64,000 nt of DNA from Prosthecobacter sp. (GCF_014879935.1 NZ_JACSRD010000146.1:62001-126000); one strand, 5' to 3'. Positions 16,547 through 25,791 are shown, counted from the first letter of the stretch. Notes: a model not told the origin generated them from the letters alone. A program made the numbers and translations.

Positions 16547-17449
16547 TCACAGGCTCGCAAACACCTCGCGCACGTGCTCCGCACTTTGCTGATGCGCCTT
16601 CACGGCGTCCATCGTGTGGGGTGTGCCGTTTTCGACGGCTTGTTCGAGGACGAGGTGCGGTTTGAGGCTGTGCTGCTTCAGCCACGTAGCGAGTCGGGTG
16701 TAGTCGATGTCGCCCTGGCCGGTGAAGACTTCCGTCCACACGCCGCCCGTGGACTGGCGTAGGTGCAGCTCGGCGATTCGAGTGCCGTAGTGCTCCAGCG
16801 TGTCAAACAGTGCCACTTGCGAGTCGCCGCAGCCGCGAAAGACCCAATGGGCGTCGAGGCAGAACTTCACGTGCTCGGGATTCGTGGCGGTGAGCATGTG
16901 GTGAAACTCGCGCGCGCCGTGGCGCAGCTCGATGTCGTGATTGTGATAGGCGAGCGTGATGCCGAGCTTGCGCAGTTCGCCGCCGAGTTGATCGAGCGCG
17001 TGGGCCTGCGTGATGAGTTGCGCGTCGGTTTTGTTCTCCGCGCCGCCCCATTTGATGGGCGAGGGGTTGGTGACGATGATCTTGCAGCCGATCTCGGCCG
17101 CTTGGCGGACGATGGCGAGGATGGTGGAGAGATTGGCGGCCACCTGCGCCTCGTCGTGCAGCAAACTGCCGACGTAGAGCGAACGCATTTCGAGGCCGTG
17201 GGCCTTCAGTCGCGCACCGAGGCCATTGAACTCGTCCGGCGAGCCGACAGCGGGCTCGTAACCGGTGATGCCGCTCGAAGCGATGGCGGCGAGTGCTTCA
17301 TCGCTGTGGAGTTTGAAGCTCTGGCCGTCGCGTTTGGCAAAAGTGCCCCACGGATAGGTGTTGGTGGCGATGTGCATGGCGGAAGGAGTGGCCGCGTGTG
17401 CGCTGGCGGCCGCGGTGGTGGTCAGGGCGATGAAGTGACGACGGTTCAT
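16547..17449 (-). CDS. Secreted sugar phosphate isomerase/epimerase-like TIM-barrel protein
   Basis: Read from the ATG at 17449, one base after the stop of the upstream gene; the longer ORF start would run into that gene. The 300-residue product opens with a twin-arginine-like signal (MNRRHFIALTTTAAASAHA). It continues as an AP-endonuclease-2/xylose-isomerase-like barrel with metal-ligand candidates in AYHNHDIEL, CLDAHWVFRG and ELHLRQ, followed by GQGDIDY. The family includes isomerases, epimerases and recently recognised 3-keto-glycoside lyases, so the exact reaction is open. The near-zero spacing to the PqaA-like gene implies translational coupling. Tat export would suit a folded metal-containing periplasmic enzyme. 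Confidence 0.85.
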   Translation of the reverse strand: MNRRHFIALTTTAAASAHAATPSAMHIATNTYPWGTFAKRDGQSFKLHSDEALAAIASSGITGYEPAVGSPDEFNGLGARLKAHGLEMRSLYVGSLLHDEAQVAANLSTILAIVRQAAEIGCKIIVTNPSPIKWGGAENKTDAQLITQAHALDQLGGELRKLGITLAYHNHDIELRHGAREFHHMLTATNPEHVKFCLDAHWVFRGCGDSQVALFDTLEHYGTRIAELHLRQSTGGVWTEVFTGQGDIDYTRLATWLKQHSLKPHLVLEQAVENGTPHTMDAVKAHQQSAEHVREVFASL

Positions 17450-17450
17450 G

Positions 17451-18884
17451 CTATTCGAGACGGAGTTCGGGACTGGAGACGGTGAGCGTGGAGCCGTTTT
17501 CGGTCTGCGCATGCACGGTGATGACATTCAGCGTCTTCACATCGCCTGCGACAGTGGTTTCGCCGCTGTAGGTCGCGCTGCTGGTTCGCTGCATCGGCGT
17601 GGAAGACCACGTGTCGAACTCCATCTGGATGCTGTAGTCGGGATGGCGGTTCACGGACCACCAGAGCGCGTTCGCCTGTGGTTCGGTGCCATCGGGAAAG
17701 GTGACGGTCACCGCGAGACGATGCGTCTCCTTGTTCCACTGCGTGGTCACCTTCGGCGGTGCGATCATGCGGCGCGTGCCGAAGAAGTGATGCGTGGCGA
17801 AGGCGTAGAGGTTTTCATCGACCTCAGGCAGTCCGCCGACGGATTTGACAAAGCCGGCCTCCTTCGCGCCGCCGTGTTGGCCTCCGGGCACGATGTAAAC
17901 GGGCAGCTGCGGGAAGCGGCGGCCGAGTTCGACGAGTCCGGGACTGACGTTGTCGTTCGAGCCTTGGTTGTAGAAGATCTCGGTGCCGCGCTGCTTGAGT
18001 ACGTCGAGGTAATTCGTGGTGCGGCAGGCTTCCCACGCGGCGTTGCAGGCGGTTTTCATCTCTGCATCGCTCCAGCCGGCATCGCGGGCCATCTTCACGG
18101 TGATGCGCTCATCGGAGCGTGCCTTTTGACGAATGAGCAGCTTCTCCTTGCCCACGGGATCGGTCATGGCGGCGATGAAGGCGTCGTTCATCTGCGTGAT
18201 CTCCGGCGGCATCATGCCTTCCACGTACGGGCCGCCTGGACTTTCAATCACGGGCGCGACGACGGGCATGATGGCGGTGAAACGATCATCCGCGATGCCA
18301 GCGGCCGCGGTGGCGACGCCGCGCTTCGATCCGCCGGTGGCGAGCACATTCTTCGGCTGAAACACGTCCTTCTCTGCGATGGCGGTGGTCAGCGCGCGCA
18401 TGTCGCTGATGCCCCAGATCCATGCGGGCGTGTAGCGTGTGTCCTTCGTCTGAATGAAATGCTCCTCCATCATGAGGTGGAGTTTTCCGATCGGTTCCAT
18501 CGCATCAATCGGCACCATGCCGATGAAGACGAGGCCGACGCCGTGCTCCTTGAGCAAACGCAGCTTCGCGCCGGTCGCGGCGGCCGGTTTGGGCTGCAAT
18601 CCGGTGTTTTCGACGAGCACATTCGTGCAGACACCAGTCACGGGCGCGAGCAGCGTCACCGGCAGCCGCACCTTCATGCCGGGCCACCATTCGCAGACGG
18701 TGATCTCGACGAGTTTTTGCCGGATCGACGCGTCTTTCGGGTTCGCGTGCCAGTCCATGATGACCTTTGGCTCCAGCGTCGAGGTGTCGCGGATCGACGC
18801 CATGTCGAACTTGCCGATGGTGATGTCCGCGTGCGCGTAAACGACAGACAGGATGATGGCGGCAAAAAGGGCGGCTGGTTTCAT
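17451..18884 (-). CDS. PhoPQ-activated pathogenicity-related (PqaA-like) alpha/beta hydrolase
   Basis: Start taken at the ATG at 18884, which opens a signal peptide (MKPAALFAAIILSVVYAHA), giving 477 residues. The segment ATGGSKRGVATAAAG matches the G-x-S-K-R-G nucleophile elbow that marks the PhoPQ_related family. A later GSNDNVSPG segment and GGQHGGAKE are positioned like the acid and His of an alpha/beta-hydrolase triad. The C-terminal region (about 375-477) looks like a beta-sandwich extension. Members are widespread in Verrucomicrobia and Planctomycetes and their substrates are unknown; an esterase or peptidase is likely. It is the first gene of a two-gene unit with the isomerase-like protein. 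An intrinsic terminator directly upstream separates the pair from the peroxiredoxin gene. Confidence 0.8.
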   Translation of the reverse strand: MKPAALFAAIILSVVYAHADITIGKFDMASIRDTSTLEPKVIMDWHANPKDASIRQKLVEITVCEWWPGMKVRLPVTLLAPVTGVCTNVLVENTGLQPKPAAATGAKLRLLKEHGVGLVFIGMVPIDAMEPIGKLHLMMEEHFIQTKDTRYTPAWIWGISDMRALTTAIAEKDVFQPKNVLATGGSKRGVATAAAGIADDRFTAIMPVVAPVIESPGGPYVEGMMPPEITQMNDAFIAAMTDPVGKEKLLIRQKARSDERITVKMARDAGWSDAEMKTACNAAWEACRTTNYLDVLKQRGTEIFYNQGSNDNVSPGLVELGRRFPQLPVYIVPGGQHGGAKEAGFVKSVGGLPEVDENLYAFATHHFFGTRRMIAPPKVTTQWNKETHRLAVTVTFPDGTEPQANALWWSVNRHPDYSIQMEFDTWSSTPMQRTSSATYSGETTVAGDVKTLNVITVHAQTENGSTLTVSSPELRLE

Positions 18885-18921
18885 GCGTTCTTCAAACGAG
18901 CCCGTCACGCCGGATTGCACC

Positions 18922-18962
18922 AAAAAAACCGGCCTTGCGGACGCAAAGTCACGCAAGGCCGG
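18922..18962 (-). terminator. Rho-independent terminator of the peroxiredoxin gene
   Basis: Read on the reverse strand, an 11-bp perfect stem (CCGGCCTTGCG with CGCAAGGCCGG, 12-base loop) is followed at once by seven Ts. It begins 24 bases after the peroxiredoxin stop. Confidence 0.9.
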
Positions 18963-18986
18963 AGGGAGCGACTTGGAAGCGGTGAA

Positions 18987-19595
18987 TTAATTGCCGAGCA
19001 CGGAGGCGACGTTGCCGACGATGTCCTTGCCGGGCTTCAGCGTCTTCGCGCCGGGCGTCCACTTCGCCGGGCAGGCCTCGCTCGGGTTCGCCATGAGATG
19101 GACGTTGGCTTCCATCTTGCGCACGAGTTCGGAGGCATCGCGGCCGACATTGTAGAAGTTCACCTCGGAGGAGACCAGCTTGCCTTCCGGATTGATGATG
19201 AAGGTGCCGCGCAGCGCGAGGCCGGTGCCGCTGTCATACACGCCGAAGAGACGGCTCACCGTGCCGGTCGGATCGGCGGCGAGGGTGTACTTCACGTTCT
19301 TGAGCAGGCCTTCCGTGTTGCGCCAGACCATGTGCGCGAACTTGGTGTCGGTCGAGACGGCGATCACATGCGCTCCGAGTTCGGCGAGCTTGTCCTGCTG
19401 GTCGGCCAGATCGGCCAGCTCCGTGGGGCAGACGAAGGTGAAGTCGGCAGGGTAGAACACGAGGATCGTCCACTTGCCGGCCTTCTTGATGTCGGCGAGC
19501 GACACCTTGCCGAAGTCGCCGTGCGTGGGCTCGTAGGTTTCCATTTCAAAGTCGGGCACGATCGCGCCGACAGATGTGAGGGGGGCGGTTTCCAT
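18987..19595 (-). CDS. Typical 2-Cys peroxiredoxin (AhpC/TSA family)
   Basis: Starts at the ATG at 19595 (METAPL); the extended ORF uses an upstream TTG. The 202-residue protein carries the peroxidatic cysteine C56 in FTFVCPTEL and the resolving cysteine C175 in SEACPAKW. It also has the conserved PADF and VSTDTKFAHMVW segments. It reduces hydrogen peroxide and organic peroxides in the cytosol using a thiol donor. No AhpF or thioredoxin reductase gene is adjacent, so the donor is unknown. It is monocistronic, closed by the intrinsic terminator at 18922-18962. Confidence 0.95.
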   Translation of the reverse strand: METAPLTSVGAIVPDFEMETYEPTHGDFGKVSLADIKKAGKWTILVFYPADFTFVCPTELADLADQQDKLAELGAHVIAVSTDTKFAHMVWRNTEGLLKNVKYTLAADPTGTVSRLFGVYDSGTGLALRGTFIINPEGKLVSSEVNFYNVGRDASELVRKMEANVHLMANPSEACPAKWTPGAKTLKPGKDIVGNVASVLGN

Positions 19596-19705
19596 GAGTT
19601 TGCGTGTGTTTGGGTTTCGAACAGGCGCTGCCAAGAACGCCGGGGGCGCGATCTTTGACGCTCAAAACTTCGCGGGTCAAACGCAAAGGCTGGTGGGCGG
19701 GGACG

Positions 19706-20263
19706 TCATTTGATCTGAGTGGGAAGGAAACATCCGAGGACACATTCCGGATTGCGCACGCATACCTGCAGGTGGTTTTGATGGCGCAAGTCGCCGCCTT
19801 CATAAATCGGCTCTCCTTCGGCGAAGTAGCCGATCACGGTGTCGTAGGGTGGCTTTCCGTCGATCTCACGGAGATAGTGGAGGTGTTCCATGACCCGATG
19901 ATCGAGCGCACGTCGCTTCCCTTGATTCTTCGGAAACTCTTCCAGCCGGCCTTGGGATGCATAGGTCTCTTTCAAGTCCTGGTAGGCTGCCGCGACAGCT
20001 TCCACAGACTCGCGCTGGCTCAAGTTCAGGCACCGGCCCAGATCGACGATGACCCCCACCACGGCAGGAGATTTCAACCGAGGACGGCGTTCGCGGCCCC
20101 ATTCGACGCCTCGCTGCAAGTCGTTCACCCAAAGATAGCGACCTTCACCCAGCCAGTCATAGCCGTTCCGGCTGGGTTCCAATGCCGCCTCTCCAAGAGC
20201 AAGTCGCCGGGCTGTCTCAAGCTCACAGCCATGAAATCCAAGAATCAGGCCATGCGGCATCAT
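19706..20263 (-). CDS. ADP-ribosyltransferase-like protein of unknown function, possible toxin
   Basis: The 185-residue protein is not assigned to a named family by me. Three features recall the PARP/ART fold: GFHGCELETARRL near the N-terminus (an H-G motif followed by a helix), DWLGEGRYLWVNDLQRG (like the G-x-G-x-Y strand and following helix), and HLQVCVRNPECVLGCF at the C-terminus (like the last strands). The residue where a catalytic Glu would be expected appears to be His or Gln. It starts four bases after the stop of a 64-residue basic protein on the same strand, a spacing typical of toxin-antitoxin operons. No signal peptide or membrane helix is seen. The ART reading is inference by motif spacing. 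Confidence 0.6.
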   Translation of the reverse strand: MMPHGLILGFHGCELETARRLALGEAALEPSRNGYDWLGEGRYLWVNDLQRGVEWGRERRPRLKSPAVVGVIVDLGRCLNLSQRESVEAVAAAYQDLKETYASQGRLEEFPKNQGKRRALDHRVMEHLHYLREIDGKPPYDTVIGYFAEGEPIYEGGDLRHQNHLQVCVRNPECVLGCFLPTQIK

Positions 20264-20267
20264 TGAG

Positions 20268-20462
20268 TCACTTTGCGTTCTTTTTCATCAATGCGTGCTT
20301 GTCCGTGCCTTTCCTGATTTTTGCACTCCCGTAGATGCCAAGCTTTCTCAGATAATTAGCATGCTGCTCGGGATGCGCGCGCAACTGGTCTCCTGCCCTC
20401 CGAATCGTGGCGAGCTCGGAAGCGGCTTCCTCAGATGAAATGCGAGGCAAGAGCAACAACAT
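20268..20462 (-). CDS. Small basic protein, possible antitoxin partner
   Basis: A 64-residue ORF from the ATG at 20462 with no usable upstream ATG in frame before a stop. The product is helical in character (EEAASELATIRRAGDQL) and ends in a lysine-rich tail. It resembles no family I recognise. It lies immediately upstream of the ART-like gene, which starts four bases after its stop, so the two are very probably one transcript. An antitoxin role is inferred only from size, order and spacing. Confidence 0.55.
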   Translation of the reverse strand: MLLLLPRISSEEAASELATIRRAGDQLRAHPEQHANYLRKLGIYGSAKIRKGTDKHALMKKNAK

Positions 20463-20525
20463 GACGGGATACTGCCACGCTGGCAGAGCGAATGCACCTC
20501 TTATTTTCCCACGTCAGCAGCACGC

Positions 20526-22907
20526 TCACTTGTTCCTGAAAACCTCGCTCTGCACCACGGCGTGGAGGAGATCCCGCATGCCGTGGCCTTTGGCCTTCGA
20601 GGCGGTGAGGATGTGGTCGAGTTCGGCGCGGTCGGAGAAGCCCATGGGGCGGCCGGTGGCGAAGACGAGGAGCTTTTCGATGATGCAGCGGGCGACGCGG
20701 TCCTGATCGGCAACGAGGAGCTTTTGCAGCTCGGCAAAGCTGGCGAACTCCCGGCCATCCGGGAGCTCTCCGGCAGCATCCACGGGCGGGCCGAGGCGGT
20801 AGCGGACTTTGCGGCCTTCGATCTTGAGGCTCACCTGATCACCCTTGTCGATACTGCGGAAACGGTCGCGCCAGCCGCCAATGACGTCGTAGTTTTCGAG
20901 CGCAAAGCCGGGCGCGTCGATGACCTTGTGGCAGCCGTTGCAACTCTCCGTGTTGCGATGCTTGTCAAGCAGTTCGCGCAGCGTGGTGGCGCCGCGGATG
21001 TCGGGCTCGACGCCGGGAACACCTGGCGGTGGCGGCGGCGGCTCCAGGCCGAGGATGCGATCCATCACGAAGATCCCACGCACGACGGGCGAGGTGTTGG
21101 TGCCGTTGGCGCTGACTTTCATCACGCTGGCCTGGGTCAAAACGCCGCCGCGATGGCTGTCGGCCGGCAGCTTCACTTTGCGCAGTTCCATTCCAGCCAC
21201 GCCGGGGATGCCGTAGTGGCGGGCGAGGCGTGCATCGAGCATCGCGAAGTCACTTTGGACGATGTTGGCGGCGCTGAGGTTGTTTTGAATGAGCTCCGTG
21301 AAGAATCCACGTGTCTCGCGCAGCATGGAGTCGAGCAGCAGTTCGTCGTATTCGGGATAGAGCTGCTTGTCGGGCGTGGTGAACTCGATCTCGCGCAGGT
21401 TCAGCCAGCCGTCGGTGAAATCGGTGACGAAACGCTCCAGCGTGTCCGCTTTGAGCAAGCGTTCCGTTTGCGCGCGAAGAACGGCGGGCTGTGTGAGCTT
21501 CGCGGCGAGCAGTTCCGCGTCCGGTGTGCCGCGGGTGAGGAAGTAGCTGAGGCGTGAGGCGATCTGGAGGTCGTCCAGCCTGCCCGCAGGCTCCTTCAAA
21601 TACAGAAACTCAGGCGAGCACAGCACGGCGATGGCTGCGGTGCGCATGGCGGCGAGGAAATCCTTCCCTTCGGCGAATTCGGCATCGAAGAGCTTCACAA
21701 ATGGCTCCACCTCAGATGCCGTGACCGGACGACGAAACGCGGCCTGGGCGAACGGCGGCAGCAGTTTGCGTGCATCAGCAGTGGGATCGGCGCTGTCGGC
21801 GGTGAAAACGGGCTTGTAACCGGCCTTGCCACGCATCCAGGGCTTGTCGGGCATCAATTCGCGCAGCTTGGCGTCGCCGAGGAGCATCTTCTGGCCTCGT
21901 GGCGGCCATGCGTCGATGAAGGGGCCTGCCAGCTCGACGGACAGGAGGGCGAGTCCTTCGCCGGGATAGTTGGCGGGGCCGTCTTTGACCGGCGAATGCC
22001 CGTCCGGGCCATTGAGACCCTGCGGACTGATCCAGATGCCTTTGTTCGCGTCGAGGTGCAGCGTGATCTCGACCGTGCCGGCTTTGTCGGCGGGCAGCTC
22101 GTGAAAGCTGTGCGTGACGTTGTCCGCGTTGCGGAAATTGAAGCTGCCGGTGATGAGGGCGAAGACGGCGGGCTCCTCGATTTGATAGCCGTAGCCGGTG
22201 ACACGCAGCTTGTAGGTTCCGGCGGCCTTTGCGCGCAGATTCGGAATCACCGTGCTGGGGAAGCCGCCGTTGTTGAAAACGACGATCGCGCCGTCGTCGC
22301 GCTTCAACCAGTGCTTGCCGATGTTGTCCTTGTTGCGGTCGCTTTCGAGCGTGGCGGTCTGCGTGGTTTTTTCGGGTTTCGCATCCGCATAGAGCGCGGT
22401 GTTGAGCGCCGTCTCGGCGACTTCCATGTAGCGCTGCATCTGGATGCCGGAAATGGAGAGCGCCTCGCCGATGTTGTCGAAACCGAGCGCACGGCCGTCC
22501 TCAGGCAGCGCGTCGATGATGTTCACCTTCACACCGAGGAGGTCGTTGATCGTGTTTTGATACTCGCGGCGGTTCAGACGGCGCAGCACGGTGCCCTTCT
22601 GCGCGTTCGACTTCACCACGAGATCGGCGCCGAGAGCGCCCATGAAATCCTGTACCGCATCCTGCGACGGCTGCTTCTTTTTCGGTGGCGGCATCTCGCC
22701 CGCAGCCACGCGGTCAAAGACGCGCACCCATTTCTTCAGCGCGGCGGCGTCCGAGCCATCCGTGGGCAGGGCCGCGAGATCGAGGCCGCCTTTCTTCATC
22801 TCCGCGTCATGGCAGTCCATGCAGTTCTGGTCGAGAAACGGCTGGATGGCCGGAATGGCGGCGAAAGTCACCGGTGGGAACAGGAAGATGAGCCAAAGGC
22901 GGTGCAT
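20526..22907 (-). CDS. Planctomycete-type cytochrome protein with DUF1587/1595/1592/1588/1585 domains
   Basis: Starts at the ATG at 22907 before a signal peptide (MHRLWLIFLFPPVTFA), giving 793 residues. A haem-binding C29-M-D-C32-H33 motif lies in the PSCyt1-like N-terminal domain. DUF1587 follows (LRRLNRREYQNTINDLLGV). A beta-rich region and the DUF1595/DUF1592 core come next, including SRLSYFLTRGTPDAELL. The DUF1588 part contains CNGCHKVIDAPGFALENYD, and DUF1585 closes the protein (LLVFATGRPMGFSDR). The architecture is complete. Such proteins are secreted and are usually partnered with a DUF1552 protein. Here the only DUF1552 gene in view is far away at 59581. Function is not established. 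Confidence 0.93.
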   Translation of the reverse strand: MHRLWLIFLFPPVTFAAIPAIQPFLDQNCMDCHDAEMKKGGLDLAALPTDGSDAAALKKWVRVFDRVAAGEMPPPKKKQPSQDAVQDFMGALGADLVVKSNAQKGTVLRRLNRREYQNTINDLLGVKVNIIDALPEDGRALGFDNIGEALSISGIQMQRYMEVAETALNTALYADAKPEKTTQTATLESDRNKDNIGKHWLKRDDGAIVVFNNGGFPSTVIPNLRAKAAGTYKLRVTGYGYQIEEPAVFALITGSFNFRNADNVTHSFHELPADKAGTVEITLHLDANKGIWISPQGLNGPDGHSPVKDGPANYPGEGLALLSVELAGPFIDAWPPRGQKMLLGDAKLRELMPDKPWMRGKAGYKPVFTADSADPTADARKLLPPFAQAAFRRPVTASEVEPFVKLFDAEFAEGKDFLAAMRTAAIAVLCSPEFLYLKEPAGRLDDLQIASRLSYFLTRGTPDAELLAAKLTQPAVLRAQTERLLKADTLERFVTDFTDGWLNLREIEFTTPDKQLYPEYDELLLDSMLRETRGFFTELIQNNLSAANIVQSDFAMLDARLARHYGIPGVAGMELRKVKLPADSHRGGVLTQASVMKVSANGTNTSPVVRGIFVMDRILGLEPPPPPPGVPGVEPDIRGATTLRELLDKHRNTESCNGCHKVIDAPGFALENYDVIGGWRDRFRSIDKGDQVSLKIEGRKVRYRLGPPVDAAGELPDGREFASFAELQKLLVADQDRVARCIIEKLLVFATGRPMGFSDRAELDHILTASKAKGHGMRDLLHAVVQSEVFRNK

Positions 22908-22999
22908 GGGCTGGGCTTCAACGTCTGAGCGGCGATGAATCTGACGCAAACTCTCTGGTGCGTCCGACTCACAGTTCCCGCAGCTTCAATCCTGCGGCA

Positions 23000-23974
23000 T
23001 CAGAACACGCGCCACGCCTTCTCATCCAGTTCCTGCTTGAGCGCGTCATCGTTTACGCGGCGGAGCAGGGCGTAGTAGCTGTAGGGGTATTTGAAGGCGT
23101 GGCCGATATCGACCTGCTTGTCGCCGCGCTTCTGCCAGTATTCCGTGCTGTTCGGCCGGAGCGGGGAGCGCTTGTGCGCGGGACGCGGCGCGTCATCGGG
23201 GCCAGGGCCGTTGCGGGTGATGGTCACGTATTTGCGGAAGGCCTCGCGGCAGCTTTCGGCCCATTCGGCATCGCCCATTTCGGCGAGTTCCACGAGCGCC
23301 TGGCCGAAGGTGAGCATGTGGCCGGAAAAGCCCTGACCGTGGGCGTTCCATTGATCAATCGCGGTGCTCGCTTCGCGCAGCACAAAGGTCGCGGCGGCGG
23401 CGGTGTCCTTGAATGGCGGTGGATTGACGGCCTCATTGATGGGAACGTCATCGCGCCAGGGTTTGATGGCGCGGATGAGCTTGCACACGCCATCGATGCG
23501 CTGCGGGGTGGCCAGTTCCGGCATCAGGCGGAAGCCACGGATGGCGTGCATGGCAAAGATCGCGTTGTGCCCCACCTCGCGCAGCGATCCATGAGCCTCC
23601 ATCAGCGCCTCGCCGATCTTTTTGACCTGCGATGGGTCCGCGTCTTCCTGAGGAAAGGCCGCGCACAGCGGCGTCTTCGCCCAGTTCAGGTCAAACATCT
23701 GCTCGATGCGTGCATGAGCGGCTTCAGGCAGGTGATTCTCCTCGCACATCAGATGCGCGGCGACCAAGGCGGCCGCGCGATGGCCATCGGTGAAGTAATT
23801 CATCGTGTGCGCCCGGGCGAGCCCGTTGAGGCCGAGCACGATGAGCCGTTTCGCCGCCGGATCGCGTTCCGGCGTGCCGGTTTTGTCCGTGCCGAGGAGG
23901 CTGCCTGCCATCAGGCCACAGAGGCCCGAGGATGCCTGCCAGGCGAACTGCCTTCGATTGAGTGATGTTTTCAT
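23000..23974 (-). CDS. Tat-exported protein of unknown function
   Basis: A 324-residue protein whose N-terminus NRRQFAWQASSGLCGLMAGS looks like a twin-arginine signal. The mature part is mostly helical, rich in Ala, His and Trp, with motifs such as VGHNAIFAMHAIRG and YPYSYYALLRRVNDDAL. I do not recognise a family. It lies between the DUF1592 gene and the EF-hand sulfatase on the same strand, 40 bases downstream of the latter. The three may form one transcript for periplasmic proteins. The alternating helices could form an alpha/alpha toroid, but this is only an impression. Confidence 0.75.
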   Translation of the reverse strand: MKTSLNRRQFAWQASSGLCGLMAGSLLGTDKTGTPERDPAAKRLIVLGLNGLARAHTMNYFTDGHRAAALVAAHLMCEENHLPEAAHARIEQMFDLNWAKTPLCAAFPQEDADPSQVKKIGEALMEAHGSLREVGHNAIFAMHAIRGFRLMPELATPQRIDGVCKLIRAIKPWRDDVPINEAVNPPPFKDTAAAATFVLREASTAIDQWNAHGQGFSGHMLTFGQALVELAEMGDAEWAESCREAFRKYVTITRNGPGPDDAPRPAHKRSPLRPNSTEYWQKRGDKQVDIGHAFKYPYSYYALLRRVNDDALKQELDEKAWRVF

Positions 23975-24013
23975 GGTGGTACAAGTGGTGTGAGGATACG
24001 GCCGCGGTCATCC

Positions 24014-25600
24014 TCATCGTTTCACGAACTCCTCCTCGCTCACCTTGCCGTCGTTGTTCTTGTCGAAGTTTTTGAAGCGTTGCGGGGCATTTTCCTTCTG
24101 CGCGAGGCCATTGGTGTATTCCTCCAGCGATAGAAAGCCGTCGCTGTTCTTGTCCCAGCGTTTGAAGGCGGCGGTGTAGTCGGTTCCGGGCTTTGAGGGC
24201 GTTTTGAGAGCTGGAGCGCGAGGGCGGCGGGCCGTGGGTGCCGGCGGATCACTTTGTTCGGGCAGGGTGGCTTTCCAGTTCTTGATGGCCGCGACCATCT
24301 TCGCGGTGCGATCGGGTTCGCTGGTGGCGAGATCGTGCTGCTGGCTGCGATCCTTGGTCAGATCGTAGAGTTCGACCTGCTTTTCATCGCGCGACATGAC
24401 GAGGGTATGGAAGCCATCGCGCATGGAGAGCTGCGGCCAGTCGTGATCATGGGAATTCGGGCCACGCCATTCCCAGAAGAGCGGTTGAGGACGTGTGAAG
24501 GCCTCGCCTTGGAATGCGGCGAGCACGTTGACGCCGTCGGGCTGATAGTTCGCAGGCATCGACACGCCGGTCGCGGCCAGCAGCGTCGGCAGCATGTCCA
24601 CTCCGGCGATGACGCTGGTCTTGTCCACGCGGCCTGCGGGCACATGACCGGGCCAGCGCACGAGGAAGGGCACGTTCACGCCGCCCATGTAGAGGCTGCG
24701 CTTGCGCCCGCGCAGCCCGCCGGTGTCGCCAACGCTGAAATAAAACTTCTGCCCTGGCTCCGGCATCGAATTCTCCGGCCCGTTGTCGCTGGAGAAGAGG
24801 ACGAGGGTGTTGTCGGCGATTTTCAACTCGTCCAGCAGCGCCAGCATGCGGCCGATCTGTTTGTCGGCACGAGTCACGGCGGAATAGTAGGTGCGCTGCG
24901 GCTCGGCGGTGTCGGGATACTCCTTTTTGTCCTCATCCGTGGCGGAAACGAGGTGATGCGTCTCATGCAGCCACAGGTTCACGTAAAATGGCTTGTCCTT
25001 GGCTTTGCGGATGAAATTGAGCGCATGATCCGTGGCCGCGATGGTCATGAATGACGCGGCGTGCTTGTCATGCGCATCGCCGGAGATTTTTTCGACGCTG
25101 CTGCCTTCAAAAACGCCCGCGCCGGGTCCAGTCCACGCACGGGCCTCATCGTAACCGTATTCGGCGGGCAGTGGCGGGCTCGTGTCCTTGCCCTGGCCGG
25201 AAAGATGCCATTTCCCGAAGTGCCCTGTCGCGTAACCCGCCTCTTTGAAGATACGCGAGAGCAGGGGCGCCTTCGGATCGAGCCAGTCCGGCATCTGCCG
25301 CGCCTCATTTTCCGCATGACTGGCGAAATGCTGATGCACACGATGCCTTGCCGGATACTGCCCGGTCACGATGGCGGTGCGGCTCGGTGAGCAGACCGGA
25401 TTGCACACGACGAAGTGATGAAAATCGGTGCCCTCCTTCGCGATGCGGTCGAGGTTCGGCGTCTTCAGGTGCGGGTGGCCGTGGCAGGCCAGATCACCCC
25501 AGCCCCAGTCGTCGGCGTAGATGAAGAGGACGTTCGGCCTCTCTGCGGCGGAGAGCGCATGAACGAGGGAAAAGCCAAGGAGGCAAAGGAAGCGGCGCAT
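24014..25600 (-). CDS. Secreted Cys-type sulfatase with C-terminal EF-hand pair
   Basis: Start taken at the ATG at 25600, which opens a signal peptide (MRRFLCLLGFSLVHALSAA); the ORF track start lies 108 codons upstream. The 528-residue enzyme has D30/D31 metal ligands in IYADDWGWGD and the formylglycine site C70-S-P-S-R. The GKWHL and SSDNGPE motifs of the alkaline-phosphatase-like sulfatase fold are also present. A Pro/Ala-rich linker leads to two EF-hand loops, DKNSDGFLSLEEY and DKNNDGKVSEEEF, at the extreme C-terminus. The EF-hands may bind calcium for stability or attachment. It would hydrolyse sulfate esters, probably from polysaccharides, outside the cytoplasm. The maturase (FGE or anSME) is not in the window. 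Confidence 0.93.
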   Translation of the reverse strand: MRRFLCLLGFSLVHALSAAERPNVLFIYADDWGWGDLACHGHPHLKTPNLDRIAKEGTDFHHFVVCNPVCSPSRTAIVTGQYPARHRVHQHFASHAENEARQMPDWLDPKAPLLSRIFKEAGYATGHFGKWHLSGQGKDTSPPLPAEYGYDEARAWTGPGAGVFEGSSVEKISGDAHDKHAASFMTIAATDHALNFIRKAKDKPFYVNLWLHETHHLVSATDEDKKEYPDTAEPQRTYYSAVTRADKQIGRMLALLDELKIADNTLVLFSSDNGPENSMPEPGQKFYFSVGDTGGLRGRKRSLYMGGVNVPFLVRWPGHVPAGRVDKTSVIAGVDMLPTLLAATGVSMPANYQPDGVNVLAAFQGEAFTRPQPLFWEWRGPNSHDHDWPQLSMRDGFHTLVMSRDEKQVELYDLTKDRSQQHDLATSEPDRTAKMVAAIKNWKATLPEQSDPPAPTARRPRAPALKTPSKPGTDYTAAFKRWDKNSDGFLSLEEYTNGLAQKENAPQRFKNFDKNNDGKVSEEEFVKR

Positions 25601-25791
25601 GGCGCGGGTAAACGCGGGTGAGGGCGGCTTTTTGCGCGCGATCCCACAGGCGGCCGCCGCACCCGGATCTGGCGGGAATCGATAGCCCGGGCAGGGGAGG
25701 CCGTTTGCCCCGTGAAAAAGCAGGCTTTCCCTATTTGCACTCGCGTCGATTGGGCGCATTCTGCGAGCCCCCTCCCCGTAAAAAAGCCCCA

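Noticed and set aside
17448-19658. 736-aa forward ORF
   Set aside because: It lies opposite the PqaA-like and peroxiredoxin genes and crosses an obvious terminator; the product has no recognisable features.
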